From the NCBI GenBank assembly GCA_002298545.1, contig DBKQ01000012.1:1-23698 (forward strand): a DNA stretch of 23,698 nt, in the 5' to 3' direction. The translations under genes and the position numbers were made by a program. The stretch comes from Prevotella sp. UBA746. Lineage in GTDB: Bacteria; Bacteroidota; Bacteroidia; Bacteroidales; Bacteroidaceae. Positions 16,601-23,679 of the stretch are shown here, piece by piece (the first letter of the stretch is position 1; each line of letters begins with the position of its first letter). The notes beneath the pieces are model-generated. The model saw only the letters and a program-made list of their open reading frames with translations, was not told the origin of the DNA and did not search any database.

Positions 16601-16794
16601 GCCATATCCGCATGAAGAGGGCTGAAGACCTTGTGTCTGAAAGTTCTATGACTTTCTCGCAGATTGCATATGCTGTGGGATTCTCCGACCCTAAGTATTT
16701 TGGCAAGTGCTTTAAGAAGCACACGGGCATGTCGCCGTCGGAATACAGAAAGAGTTTACATGACAAGAAACCGCAGGATTTAGCTCAATCGTAA
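13624..16794 (+). CDS. Reg_prop/Y_Y_Y membrane sensor with direct AraC-type DNA-binding domain (kinase-less HTCS-like regulator)
   Basis: The 1056-aa protein starts with a signal peptide ending LALAGWAQ. Roughly a dozen beta-propeller (Reg_prop) repeats follow, such as LVWLATWNGLSCFDG near residues 50-66 and HRLWIGTKGEGVYCIENG further on. A Y_Y_Y domain precedes a single membrane helix at about 885-907 (WWGRTIIWVLILGLAYYAF). In hybrid two-component systems a HisKA, HATPase and receiver come next. Here only a charged linker of about 40 residues separates the membrane from an AraC-family helix-turn-helix at about 950-1045, including MGRSTFYARLKQ and FSQIAYAVGFSDPKYFGKCFKK. The protein would sense a periplasmic glycan and bind DNA from the membrane. 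Its position between GH3 and porin genes suggests it controls them. No frameshift or missing block is evident in the frame. Confidence 0.85.
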   Translation: MQNIGKSICIFMLSVLALAGWAQPLCKVRTFGTGNGLPASVVSGIAQSTDNLVWLATWNGLSCFDGYRFTTFRNIPGHDSQLTTNHLISVMPATDGDLWVTAYSEDFYLFDSRRCQYVNVSAIIQKNFRSKFSLRKIYPLANGDTWIVGKYNDHYYMPKGCTENTQTMRQFKLPGTLNKVVLDNSGDEWLFCDQGAFVSRAGSKPEKVSSQWVDFVKTIGKTRWLVTIDGRILELAKNGRKVIEKTSFGVEKVSEVFVVNKYLLALATNLGVAVYDTRNGKKTLISVQWPGNPEKAVDQMFKDSKGRLWCFNDGSGVSVVQPDMQVLHLAAETKGNGITVADKPIFHEDLRHTVWVASKDGAFSYFDEEAKQLVPQSLTSAGFPESVIPRAKKAFSDHQGNLWVIYPHNLSLVSFSYSNISQIDMGMKRDTRSALIDHEGNIILGTVDGNVVKFSAGGKLIGYLTPSGNWQKEKSTFSYHIYSLYEDKRHRLWIGTKGEGVYCIENGNVVRLKHDETNSYTLNSDDVYDIKEDTHGRLLVAAFEGGLNISSGSMYSVDLKDLKFYNCNNMLKGYVGDVFNKVRRIEVMQNGVVLLSTTQGLLTYLDSYTYPDRIRFYVSRHTKNDNSLYSSEVMQTLVAPDGKLYVVTLGGGLQCVDAGNLLQDNLRFIPVEDKDGNEQMQSFASGTIQSLVADRSGGIWVIGESSIACISRNGLKEYGSDEIGGVNISEALPAHSAATDRIVIATEGGAITFLPRNMDRSSYAPNIVFTSIRYMDRDMEQPILNVPELKVDVDHRSFSIFFSALDYSSHSSVSPLSENCGIRYAYRIDDGDWVYVHPGSNSVSFNNFPAGSHVVSVRSTNGDGVWIDNAKELNIYAEPTFIESWWGRTIIWVLILGLAYYAFRTYMRKRTAEIAEEATEKADAGKVRYMLRKPEIVDEDKAFMDKLLAYIEEHIGDVDLKVDDMAVALSMGRSTFYARLKQIADMSPNDFLRHIRMKRAEDLVSESSMTFSQIAYAVGFSDPKYFGKCFKKHTGMSPSEYRKSLHDKKPQDLAQS

Positions 16795-16827
16795 TTTTGT
16801 TGTAACACTTTTTTCATATCTCCCCCG

Positions 16828-16835
16828 TACTTTTG
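16828..16835 (+). promoter_or_regulatory. -7 box for the porin gene
   Basis: TACTTTTG fits TAnnTTTG, with TTTTTT at 16809-16814 near the expected -33 position. The 62-bp gap after the regulator stop contains no hairpin, so read-through from the regulator is also possible. Confidence 0.55.
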
Positions 16836-16856
16836 CAACCATAAAACGTAAAAGAA

Positions 16857-17906
16857 ATGCAAATGAGATTAGGAAAAGGAAAAATGGCTCTTGGAGCTTT
16901 ACTTGTTATGATGGCTGTTCCTGCTTGGGCGCAGACGGAATCGGAAGGCAAGGAGAAAGTTGACCTTACTCCAGAGATTCACGGAACGGTAAGGGGTAAG
17001 TATGAATATCAGACCGAAGAAGGAGAGGGGAGATTTGAAGTGAGAAATGCTCGACTCAGCGTTTCGGGACGTGTGGCGAAGGCTGTGGAATACAAGGCTG
17101 AAATTGACCTCAGTGATGAGGGGAAGATCAAAATGCTTGATGCTTTTACCCGTTTGAAGCCTATGGCTGGACTGAGTTTCACTATCGGACAGATGCGTGT
17201 ACCGTTTACAATCGACGCTCACCGCTCGCCGCATCAGCAGTATTTTGCCAACCGATCGTTTATTGCCAAGCAGGTGGGGAATGTGCGTGACGTTGGAGCT
17301 ACGCTGGGTTATAGCTTTAATGCCGGCTTCCCCGTTATTCTTGAGGCTGGACTCTTTAACGGCTCTGGACTTACCGATCAGAAAGATTACTGGACTAAGA
17401 AGGTGAATTTCTCTGCCAAGGCGCAGATGTTCTTTCCACAAGGATTTAACCTCACGCTGAGTACACAGAAAATTAGTCCGAACAAGAACGACATAATGAT
17501 GTACGACGGTGGTGTTTATTGGCAGAAATATGGATGGCATATTGAGGCTGAGTATCTTTATAAGCATTATCTTCATGGTAAGTTCAAGGATGTACATTCG
17601 TTTGACGGGTTCGTGAACTACGATATTGCCGTGAAGAACGACAGATGCTTGATAAAGAAGGTCTCACCCCTCGTTAGATACGATTTCATGACCGACCACA
17701 GTGATGGTTCGCTGACGGACGATGGCAAGTTGAAGCTTACCGACTATAAGCGTTCGCGTATTACCGGCGGTGTTACCATAAGTCTTGCAAAGCCTTTCGT
17801 TTCAGATATCCGCATTAACTACGAAAAGTATTTCTATGGTAAGAACGCAATTGCTAAGGTTTCGGAGAAGGACAAGATTGTGTTTGAGGTTATGACGAGG
17901 TTTTAA
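16857..17906 (+). CDS. Porin_O_P-family outer-membrane beta-barrel protein
   Basis: This 349-aa protein has a signal peptide (KMALGALLVMMAVPAWAQ) followed by alternating amphipathic strands, for example FEVRNARLSVSGRVAKAVEYKAEIDLSDEG and LSFTIGQMRVPFT. It ends in an aromatic residue (VMTRF), as outer-membrane barrels do. The R-rich FEVRNARLSV and GQMRVPF segments are typical of phosphate-selective porin O/P relatives, which are common in Bacteroidetes; actual selectivity is unknown. Two in-frame starts exist, ATG 16857 and ATG 16863, and both give the same signal peptide. It follows the sensor-regulator closely and may serve uptake of ions or small products connected with it, though a housekeeping porin is equally possible. 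Confidence 0.82.
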   Translation: MQMRLGKGKMALGALLVMMAVPAWAQTESEGKEKVDLTPEIHGTVRGKYEYQTEEGEGRFEVRNARLSVSGRVAKAVEYKAEIDLSDEGKIKMLDAFTRLKPMAGLSFTIGQMRVPFTIDAHRSPHQQYFANRSFIAKQVGNVRDVGATLGYSFNAGFPVILEAGLFNGSGLTDQKDYWTKKVNFSAKAQMFFPQGFNLTLSTQKISPNKNDIMMYDGGVYWQKYGWHIEAEYLYKHYLHGKFKDVHSFDGFVNYDIAVKNDRCLIKKVSPLVRYDFMTDHSDGSLTDDGKLKLTDYKRSRITGGVTISLAKPFVSDIRINYEKYFYGKNAIAKVSEKDKIVFEVMTRF

Positions 17907-17964
17907 AAGTATGGAGTGAGGAATGTTTCATATTTTGATTTATGTAATCCATTCCGTAATAAAA

Positions 17965-18004
17965 ATGGAGTTATAAATTCTTTTTCGGGAATTTATAACT
18001 CCAT
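17965..18004. terminator. Hairpin terminator between porin and uvrA (convergent)
   Basis: A perfect 16-bp stem pairs ATGGAGTTATAAATTC (17965-17980) with 17989-18004. On the minus strand it is followed by TTTTTATTA, making a good uvrA terminator. On the plus strand the following sequence is only moderately T-rich. It lies in the 127-bp gap between the two convergent genes. Confidence 0.8.
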
Positions 18005-18033
18005 TATGCTATTTGAAATTTAGTTTTTCAGTC

Positions 18034-20862
18034 TTATCTTTCAAGTTCTTCTTTTATAAACCGTGCAGTAAAGCCTTTGCCGCTGCTTGCTACTTCTTCC
18101 GGTGTACCGGTGGCCATAACCTGTCCGCCACCACGACCGCCTTCCGGTCCCATATCAATTATATAGTCGGCAAGTTTTATTACGTCGAGATTGTGCTCAA
18201 TAATAATAACCGTATTTCCCTTGTCCACAAGTTTTTCAAGCACGTTCATCAATATGCGGATGTCCTCAAAGTGAAGACCTGTTGTCGGCTCATCGAGAAT
18301 ATACATCGTCTTGCCAGTGTCGCGTTTGCTTAGTTCTGTGGCAAGTTTCATGCGTTGACACTCGCCGCCGGATAGGGTGGTGGATGGCTGTCCGAGTTTT
18401 ATATAACCTAGTCCTACGTCTTGTATTGTCTTTATCTTGCGTAGTATCTCTGGTACGTTCTCGAAGAATTCCACAGCCTGATTAACCGTCATGTCGAGTA
18501 CGTCGGCTATGCTCTTTCCCTTATATCTAACCTCAAGGGTTTCGCGGTTGTAGCGTTTGCCATGGCATACCTCACATGGCACCATCACGTCTGGCAGGAA
18601 ATTCATTTCGATTGTCTTGTAGCCGTTGCCGCCGCAAGCTTCGCAGCGTCCGCCCTTTACGTTGAACGAGAAGCGTCCCGGTTTGTAGCCGCGGATCTTT
18701 GCTTCTGGCAGATTGACGAACATGGAGCGTATGTCACTGAACACTCCAGTGTAGGTGGCTGGATTCGAGCGTGGAGTTCTACCGATAGGCGACTGGTCTA
18801 CGTTTACAACCTTGTCGAGATTTTCCATACCCTCGATGCTCTTGTATGGCATTGGTTCTTTCAGTGAACGGAAGAAGTGCTTGCTCAGTATTGGCTGCAG
18901 GGTTTCGTTTATAAGTGTAGACTTTCCGCTTCCGCTGACGCCAGACACTACGATGAGTTTGCCGAGCGGAAACTCCACATCTACGTTTTTCAGGTTGTTT
19001 CCGCTTGCCCCATGGATTATGATGCTTTTTCCGTTACCCTTCCTTCGTGTTTCGGGGATTTCAATTTTGCGTTCGCCACTGAGGTACTCGCTTGTCATTG
19101 TATGACTCTTCATCATTTCCTTGGGCGTTCCTTGGAAAACAACATTTCCTCCTTTTCGTCCAGCCCCCGGACCGATGTCTACTATATAGTCGGCATTGAG
19201 CATCATGTCGCGGTCGTGTTCCACTACGATTACCGTATTGCCCATGTCGCGCAATTCCTTCAATGAGTTTATGAGGCGTTCGTTGTCGCGCTGGTGGAGT
19301 CCGATGCTCGGCTCGTCGAGAATATAGAGTACGTTGACAAGTTGTGAGCCAATCTGTGTGGCAAGGCGGATTCGCTGACTCTCTCCGCCGGAGAGGGAAA
19401 TCGACTGTCGGTTAAGCGACAGATAATTTAGTCCCACGTCGAGTATGAAGCGTATTCTTGAGCGTATTTCCTTCAGTATCTCTTCTGCTATGCGCTGTTG
19501 TTTATGGTCGAGATGCTTCTCTGCTTCGTCAAGCCACTGGTAAAGTTCGCTGATGTCCATATCGGCAACCTGGGAAATATTTTTGTTCCAAATCCTGTAA
19601 GACAGTGATTCCTTGTTAAGGCGTTCTCCGTGACATTCTGGGCATTGGCGTATACTCATAAACTGGTCTGCCCATTTCTGGGCTTCTTTGCTCTCGTCAT
19701 TCTCTATTGCTGCCTGGATATATTTCACGACTCCGTTATATTCTACGAAATAGTCGCTTGAAGTATGTACCACTTCCTTGCGTATCTTTATCTTCTCAAT
19801 CCTTCCGTAAAGGATATCGTTTAGCGTGTCTTCGGGAATTTCTTTTATTGGTGTCTTTAGCGTGTTGCCGCTTTCTTCAAGAATTGCCCCGATTTGCCAG
19901 AAAATCATCTGATTCTTGTATTTGCCTAACGGCACTATTCCGCCGTCGTGTATGGAGACATCCTTGTTGGGGATTATTTTCTCCATGTCAACTTCATTTA
20001 CTATGCCGAGTCCCTTGCAGCGCGGACAGGCTCCTTCAGGGGAGTTGAACGAGAACTTGTTTGGCGCCGGATCGCTGTAGGCTATGCCTGAAGTAGGACA
20101 CATGAGACGTTTGCTGTAGTATTTCGCCTTGTCTGTGTCTTTGTCGATAATCATCATCAAGCCGTCGCCTTGTCGCATTGCCGTTTCCACGCTCTTGCGC
20201 AGGCGTTCGTTGTCTTTGTCGCGCACTTGAAGCTTGTCCACAACAACTTCTATGTTGTGGTTCTTGTAGCGGTCAAGTTTCATGCCGCTTTCTATTTCTC
20301 TTACCTCCCCGTCGATGCGTGCATAGAGGTAACCTTTTTTGCGCATGTTCTCGAAAAGGTCGCGGTAGTGACCCTTTCTATTGCGAATCAGAGGGGCAAG
20401 GATAAATATTCTTTTGCCGGAATAGTCGGTGAGTATCATTTTCAGTACTTCCTCTTCGGTGTATTTCACCATCTTTTCACCTGTAGCATAGCTATAGGCT
20501 GTTCCGGCACGTGCATACAGCAGACGAAGGAAATCGTATATTTCAGTTGTCGTGCCTACTGTTGAACGTGGATTCTTGTTTGTTGTTTTTTGTTCGATGC
20601 TTATTACAGGACTCAGACCTGTAATCTTGTCAACGTCTGGCCTTTCCAAACCGCCGAGAAAGTTTCTTGCATAGGCTGAGAAAGTTTCTATATAGCGTCT
20701 CTGTCCTTCTGCGAATATTGTGTCAAAGGCTAATGATGATTTTCCCGAACCGCTTAATCCTGTTATTACAGTAAGGCTGTTTCGGGGAATTTCTACGTCG
20801 ATATTTTTTAGATTGTGCACTCTTGCACCCCAAACGTTTATTTTTTCGTCTTCACGTGTCAT
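18034..20862 (-). CDS. uvrA: Excinuclease ABC subunit A (UvrA)
   Basis: This 942-aa protein, of normal UvrA length, is the damage-recognition ATPase of nucleotide excision repair; it loads UvrB at lesions. Both ABC modules are complete. Walker A is GLSGSGKSS at 35-43 and GVSGSGKST near 645; the signatures are LSLSGGESQR near 490 and TLSGGECQR near 831; Walker B-type segments are ILDEPSIGLHQRD and ILDEPTTGLHFED. Zinc-binding cysteine pairs appear at about 279 (CPRCKG) and 408 (CPECHG), and in the C-terminal finger at about 740-765 (CEACGG ... CEVCHG). The ATG overlaps the stop of the upstream CHU_C-domain gene by ATGA, so the two are probably translated from one transcript. A hairpin terminator follows. 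Bacteroidetes may carry more than one UvrA paralogue; this one has the canonical layout. Confidence 0.97.
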   Translation of the reverse strand: MTREDEKINVWGARVHNLKNIDVEIPRNSLTVITGLSGSGKSSLAFDTIFAEGQRRYIETFSAYARNFLGGLERPDVDKITGLSPVISIEQKTTNKNPRSTVGTTTEIYDFLRLLYARAGTAYSYATGEKMVKYTEEEVLKMILTDYSGKRIFILAPLIRNRKGHYRDLFENMRKKGYLYARIDGEVREIESGMKLDRYKNHNIEVVVDKLQVRDKDNERLRKSVETAMRQGDGLMMIIDKDTDKAKYYSKRLMCPTSGIAYSDPAPNKFSFNSPEGACPRCKGLGIVNEVDMEKIIPNKDVSIHDGGIVPLGKYKNQMIFWQIGAILEESGNTLKTPIKEIPEDTLNDILYGRIEKIKIRKEVVHTSSDYFVEYNGVVKYIQAAIENDESKEAQKWADQFMSIRQCPECHGERLNKESLSYRIWNKNISQVADMDISELYQWLDEAEKHLDHKQQRIAEEILKEIRSRIRFILDVGLNYLSLNRQSISLSGGESQRIRLATQIGSQLVNVLYILDEPSIGLHQRDNERLINSLKELRDMGNTVIVVEHDRDMMLNADYIVDIGPGAGRKGGNVVFQGTPKEMMKSHTMTSEYLSGERKIEIPETRRKGNGKSIIIHGASGNNLKNVDVEFPLGKLIVVSGVSGSGKSTLINETLQPILSKHFFRSLKEPMPYKSIEGMENLDKVVNVDQSPIGRTPRSNPATYTGVFSDIRSMFVNLPEAKIRGYKPGRFSFNVKGGRCEACGGNGYKTIEMNFLPDVMVPCEVCHGKRYNRETLEVRYKGKSIADVLDMTVNQAVEFFENVPEILRKIKTIQDVGLGYIKLGQPSTTLSGGECQRMKLATELSKRDTGKTMYILDEPTTGLHFEDIRILMNVLEKLVDKGNTVIIIEHNLDVIKLADYIIDMGPEGGRGGGQVMATGTPEEVASSGKGFTARFIKEELER

Positions 20863-21590
20863 TCTGTTGTTCCTCCATTATTGGTTGATTCTGTGAACCC
20901 TCTAAGTAGGTTGACGTCGCGTTTTATCTTATATGTCTTTCCGTCAGCGCCTTTTGCCTCCACCAATACAAAGTATACGCCTTGTGCTACGTCTTTTCCT
21001 TTATATTTACCGTCCCATCCGTCTGCCGGATTTGTCCATTCATAGAGTTTCTGTCCCCATCTGTTGAAGATGTAGGCATGGAATTCGGTAAGCGACTGGT
21101 AGCCGTCTTTTGCCTTGTAGATATCGTTTATTCCGTCGCCGTTCGGCGAAAAGGCATTGGGCATTTCAAGTTTGCTTTCGCTTATAGTTACGCGTAACGC
21201 TCCAATTTCACTCCAGTATTCCTGTCCGTATTCTATAATATCGTTTCCCTTTTTAAATGTTGCGTAAACGACAATGCTGTGGCTGCCGGCTTTATTGAAC
21301 GTGTATTCTGTATCTTCCTCATATCTTGTAAGATATGGTGCCGTTTCTCCCTCTTTTGTAAAACGCCATTCGTAAGTAGCTTCATAGTCGCCGACGTTGC
21401 TCGGATTTGCTTTGAATTTTCCAACGAGAGGAGCCTGCCCTGACATTTCGTTGGTTTCTGTCTCTTCTCCGTCTATACTTGTGTATGTTGCTGTCGGGTT
21501 TATTGTCGGAGTCTCGTCGTTTACACCGGCATAACTTTCCGCAACTGCGAAAAGCATGGATAAGGCTATGATTTTATTGTATATTCTCAT
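20859..21590 (-). CDS. Secreted protein with gliding-type (CHU_C, T9SS type B) C-terminal domain
   Basis: This 243-aa protein starts with a signal peptide (MRIYNKIIALSMLFAVAESYA). A PKD/Ig-like segment follows (about 45-135: ATYEWRFTKEGE ... GSHSIVVYATF), then a CHU_C domain from about residue 140. Hallmarks of the latter are MPNAFSPNGDGINDIY, FNRWGQKLYEW, GWDGKYKGKDVAQGVYFV and KIKRDVNLLRG. In Bacteroidetes this domain directs export by the type IX secretion system (type B signal). Here it is followed by a 12-residue tail (FTESTNNGGTTE), whereas the domain usually ends the protein. The protein is short, with little besides the sorting domain and one Ig-like unit. Its stop codon overlaps the uvrA start, so it heads a two-gene transcript with uvrA. 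Confidence 0.85.
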   Translation of the reverse strand: MRIYNKIIALSMLFAVAESYAGVNDETPTINPTATYTSIDGEETETNEMSGQAPLVGKFKANPSNVGDYEATYEWRFTKEGETAPYLTRYEEDTEYTFNKAGSHSIVVYATFKKGNDIIEYGQEYWSEIGALRVTISESKLEMPNAFSPNGDGINDIYKAKDGYQSLTEFHAYIFNRWGQKLYEWTNPADGWDGKYKGKDVAQGVYFVLVEAKGADGKTYKIKRDVNLLRGFTESTNNGGTTE

Positions 21591-21613
21591 TGCGAAATGT
21601 TTTTATTAAGTTA

Positions 21614-21621
21614 CAAAGGTA
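21614..21621 (-). promoter_or_regulatory. -7 box for the CHU_C gene/uvrA transcript
   Basis: The minus strand reads TACCTTTG, a match to TAnnTTTG, 23 nt upstream of the ATG at 21590. As no promoter box is seen inside the short CHU_C gene end, it is the likely promoter for uvrA too. Confidence 0.55.
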
Positions 21622-21769
21622 CAATATTTTTGCAGAATGTATATACTACAGGTTATTAAAATAGGTGAAAGGGAGTATTTATTTCGTAGTATTCTTTTTT
21701 TACAAAGATAGCATGAGCAATGAAAAACTTGTTTTTAAAATGGTGTGCGTAATGATTTTATAAAAAAAA

Positions 21770-21807
21770 CTTGGAATGACTATGAACTTTGTCTTTGTCA
21801 TTCCAAG
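21770..21807 (-). terminator. Intrinsic terminator of the UPF0237-UPF0210 operon
   Basis: An 11-bp perfect stem, CTTGGAATGAC (21770-21780) with GTCATTCCAAG (21797-21807), is followed on the minus strand by an eight-T run (complement of A 21762-21769). It lies 23 bp downstream of the UPF0210 stop codon. The remaining stretch up to the CHU_C promoter shows no gene. Confidence 0.85.
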
Positions 21808-21830
21808 GTTTGTCTTATTGATAAAGTATT

Positions 21831-23195
21831 TTAATTTTTGAAACTGTGGATTGGGGCAGGGATGCGTCCACCACGATTTACAAATGCGTCGCATGAGAAT
21901 GGGCTTACCCGCATTATAGGAGCATAACCTAACAAACCGCCGAAGTCTACTTTGTCGCCTACTTTTTTTCCTATTGCCGGAATTATTCTGACGGCCGTTG
22001 TCTTCTGGTTTATCATTCCAATGGCTGCCTCGTCTGCAATAATGCCGGATATTGTAGTGCTTGGAGTGTCTCCTGGTATTGCTATCATATCCAGTCCTAC
22101 AGAGCATACGCATGTCATTGCTTCCAGTTTTTCTATCGACAGGGCACCGGCTTCTACGGCGTCAATCATTCCTTGGTCTTCGCTTACTGGTATGAAGGCA
22201 CCGCTGAGTCCGCCGACGTATGATGAGGCCATTATTCCGCCTTTCTTTACCTGGTCGTTCAGTAGGGCGAGGGCTGCTGTTGTTCCCGGTGCTCCTGGAT
22301 ACTCAACGCCAATTTCGTGCAAGATGTCTGCCACGCTATCACCGATGGCTGGAGTCGGGGCAAGCGATAGGTCTATTATACCGAATGGAATGTTCAGTCG
22401 GCGGGATGCTTCTTTAGCTACGAGTTGTCCTACACGTGTGATTTTAAATGCTGTACGTTTTATTGTTTCGCAAAGTGTCTCAAAGTTTTCTCCGCGAACT
22501 TTTTCCAATGCGTATTTTACTACTCCTGGTCCGCTTACTCCTACGCTGATTACTGCGTCGGCTTCAGAAACACCGTGGAAGGCTCCTGCCATAAACGGAT
22601 TGTCGTCTGGCGCATTGCAAAGCACTACCAGTTTTGCACATCCTATTGACATGCGGTCTTTTGTTAGTTCTGCTGCTTCTTTAACTATGTCGCCCATGAG
22701 TCTCACGGCGTCCATGTTTATTCCTGTCTTGGTGGAGCCTACATTTACGGAACTGCAAATCAAATCTGTTTCGGCAAGTGCTTGGGGTATTGAGCGTATA
22801 AGCAGTTCATCGCTTTTGCTCATGCCTTTCGACACTATTGCTGAATAGCCGCCAAGAAAGTTTATGCCTACCGATTTCGCTGCCTTATCCAGTGTCTTTG
22901 CTATTTTAACGTAGTCGTCTGTGGCTTTGCAGGCATTTCCTCCTACTATGGATATTGGGGTTATGGCAATGCGCTTGTTTACTATTGGCACGCCGAATTC
23001 CTTTGATATGTCTTCTCCGGTCTTTACCAAGTCTTTTGCGGTTCGCGTTATCTTTTCATAGATGTTCTTGCAAAGCTCTTCAACGCTGTCACTCACACAG
23101 TCTAAAAGACTTATGCCCATTGTTATTGTGCGTACGTCGAAGTTTTCCTGCTCAATCATCTTGTTTGTTTCGATGACTTCGTTTATGTTTATCAT
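21831..23195 (-). CDS. UPF0210 / DUF711 (PFL) family protein
   Basis: This 454-aa protein has the length and sequence of the UPF0210/DUF711 family. Recognisable stretches are VRTITMGISLLDC near the N-terminus, AITPISIVGG, INFLGGYSAIVSKG, ICSSVNVGSTKTGINMDAV, GAFHGVSEADAVISVGVSGPGVV and VGLDMIAIPGDTPSTTISG. The family is glycine-rich, cytoplasmic and conserved in many anaerobes, with a fold related to glycyl-radical/PFL-like barrels. Its biochemical role is unproven. It begins 16 bp after the stop of the ACT-domain UPF0237 gene, a conserved gene pair in several phyla, which suggests that the ACT protein senses a ligand for it. The operon ends at the hairpin at 21770-21807. Confidence 0.92.
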   Translation of the reverse strand: MININEVIETNKMIEQENFDVRTITMGISLLDCVSDSVEELCKNIYEKITRTAKDLVKTGEDISKEFGVPIVNKRIAITPISIVGGNACKATDDYVKIAKTLDKAAKSVGINFLGGYSAIVSKGMSKSDELLIRSIPQALAETDLICSSVNVGSTKTGINMDAVRLMGDIVKEAAELTKDRMSIGCAKLVVLCNAPDDNPFMAGAFHGVSEADAVISVGVSGPGVVKYALEKVRGENFETLCETIKRTAFKITRVGQLVAKEASRRLNIPFGIIDLSLAPTPAIGDSVADILHEIGVEYPGAPGTTAALALLNDQVKKGGIMASSYVGGLSGAFIPVSEDQGMIDAVEAGALSIEKLEAMTCVCSVGLDMIAIPGDTPSTTISGIIADEAAIGMINQKTTAVRIIPAIGKKVGDKVDFGGLLGYAPIMRVSPFSCDAFVNRGGRIPAPIHSFKN

Positions 23196-23211
23196 AATTG
23201 TTGCTCCTACT

Positions 23212-23484
23212 CTAAATTCTGTGCATCATGTCGAATATTTCCTCACGTTGGCACTTTACTTGCACTCCGATGCTTTTTCCGAGTTCTGCCAATTCGTCTG
23301 CTGCTTCTGTAAATGGTTTTTCCATTTTCTGCATGTCCACAATCATCATCATGTTGAAATATTCCTGTACGATGGTTTGTGAAATGTCAAGTATATTAAC
23401 ATTGTTGTCTGCGAGGTATGTGCAGACTTTGGCGATAATGCCTTTTGTGTCTTTACCTACAACGGTAATAATGGTTCTGTTCAT
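23212..23484 (-). CDS. UPF0237 family ACT-domain protein
   Basis: This 90-aa protein consists of a single ACT domain: the first strand reads TIITVVGKDTKGIIAKVCTYL, with the turn glycine typical of ACT ligand sites, followed by NVNILDISQTI and a MMMIVDM strand. It ends just after the fold (EEIFDMMHRI). ACT domains bind amino acids or related small molecules and regulate partners. This one heads an operon with the UPF0210 gene. It is probably driven by the repeat-borne promoter boxes at 23521-23679, the nearest of which is 36 bp upstream of the ATG. Confidence 0.93.
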   Translation of the reverse strand: MNRTIITVVGKDTKGIIAKVCTYLADNNVNILDISQTIVQEYFNMMMIVDMQKMEKPFTEAADELAELGKSIGVQVKCQREEIFDMMHRI

Positions 23485-23520
23485 AATATCTTTTTTATTG
23501 TCTTGACGTTATTTTCTCAT

Positions 23521-23679
23521 GCAAAGATAATGCAAGTCGAGAGGAGAACGAAATGAATTTATTCATTTCTTATCCCGAGATGCAGCTTATCTTATGCAAA
23601 GATAATGCAAGTCGAGAGGAGAACGAAATTAATTTATTCATTTCTTATCCCGAGATGCAGCTTATCTTATGCAAAGGTA
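23521..23679 (-). repeat. Tandem 75-bp palindrome-containing repeat (two full units plus start of a third)
   Basis: Units run 23521-23595 and 23596-23670 and differ at one base (G23555 versus T23630). A third begins at 23671 with GCAAAGGTA and then diverges. Each unit holds a palindrome centred on its middle (GAAATGAAT-TT-ATTCATTTC in unit 1; 9-bp arms, one mismatch in unit 2) flanked by GATAATGCA and TGCAGCTTATC arms. A 53/63-identical copy lies at 4969-5031 in the opposite absolute orientation but the same orientation relative to its downstream gene. This is a dispersed intergenic repeat with a built-in promoter box. Confidence 0.9.
23521..23679 (-). promoter_or_regulatory. Three serial -7 boxes ahead of the UPF0237-UPF0210 operon
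   Basis: On the minus strand the boxes are TATCTTTGC at 23521-23529 and 23596-23604, and TACCTTTGC at 23671-23679, all matching TAnnTTTG and spaced exactly 75 bp apart by the repeat. A TTTCG element sits about 20 bp upstream of the first two boxes. Any or all could start transcription toward the ATG at 23484. Confidence 0.55.

Noticed and set aside
21952..22848. 298-aa plus-strand ORF opposite the UPF0210 gene
   Set aside because: Antisense shadow of a well-recognised conserved family; Ser/Pro/Thr-rich with no domain.
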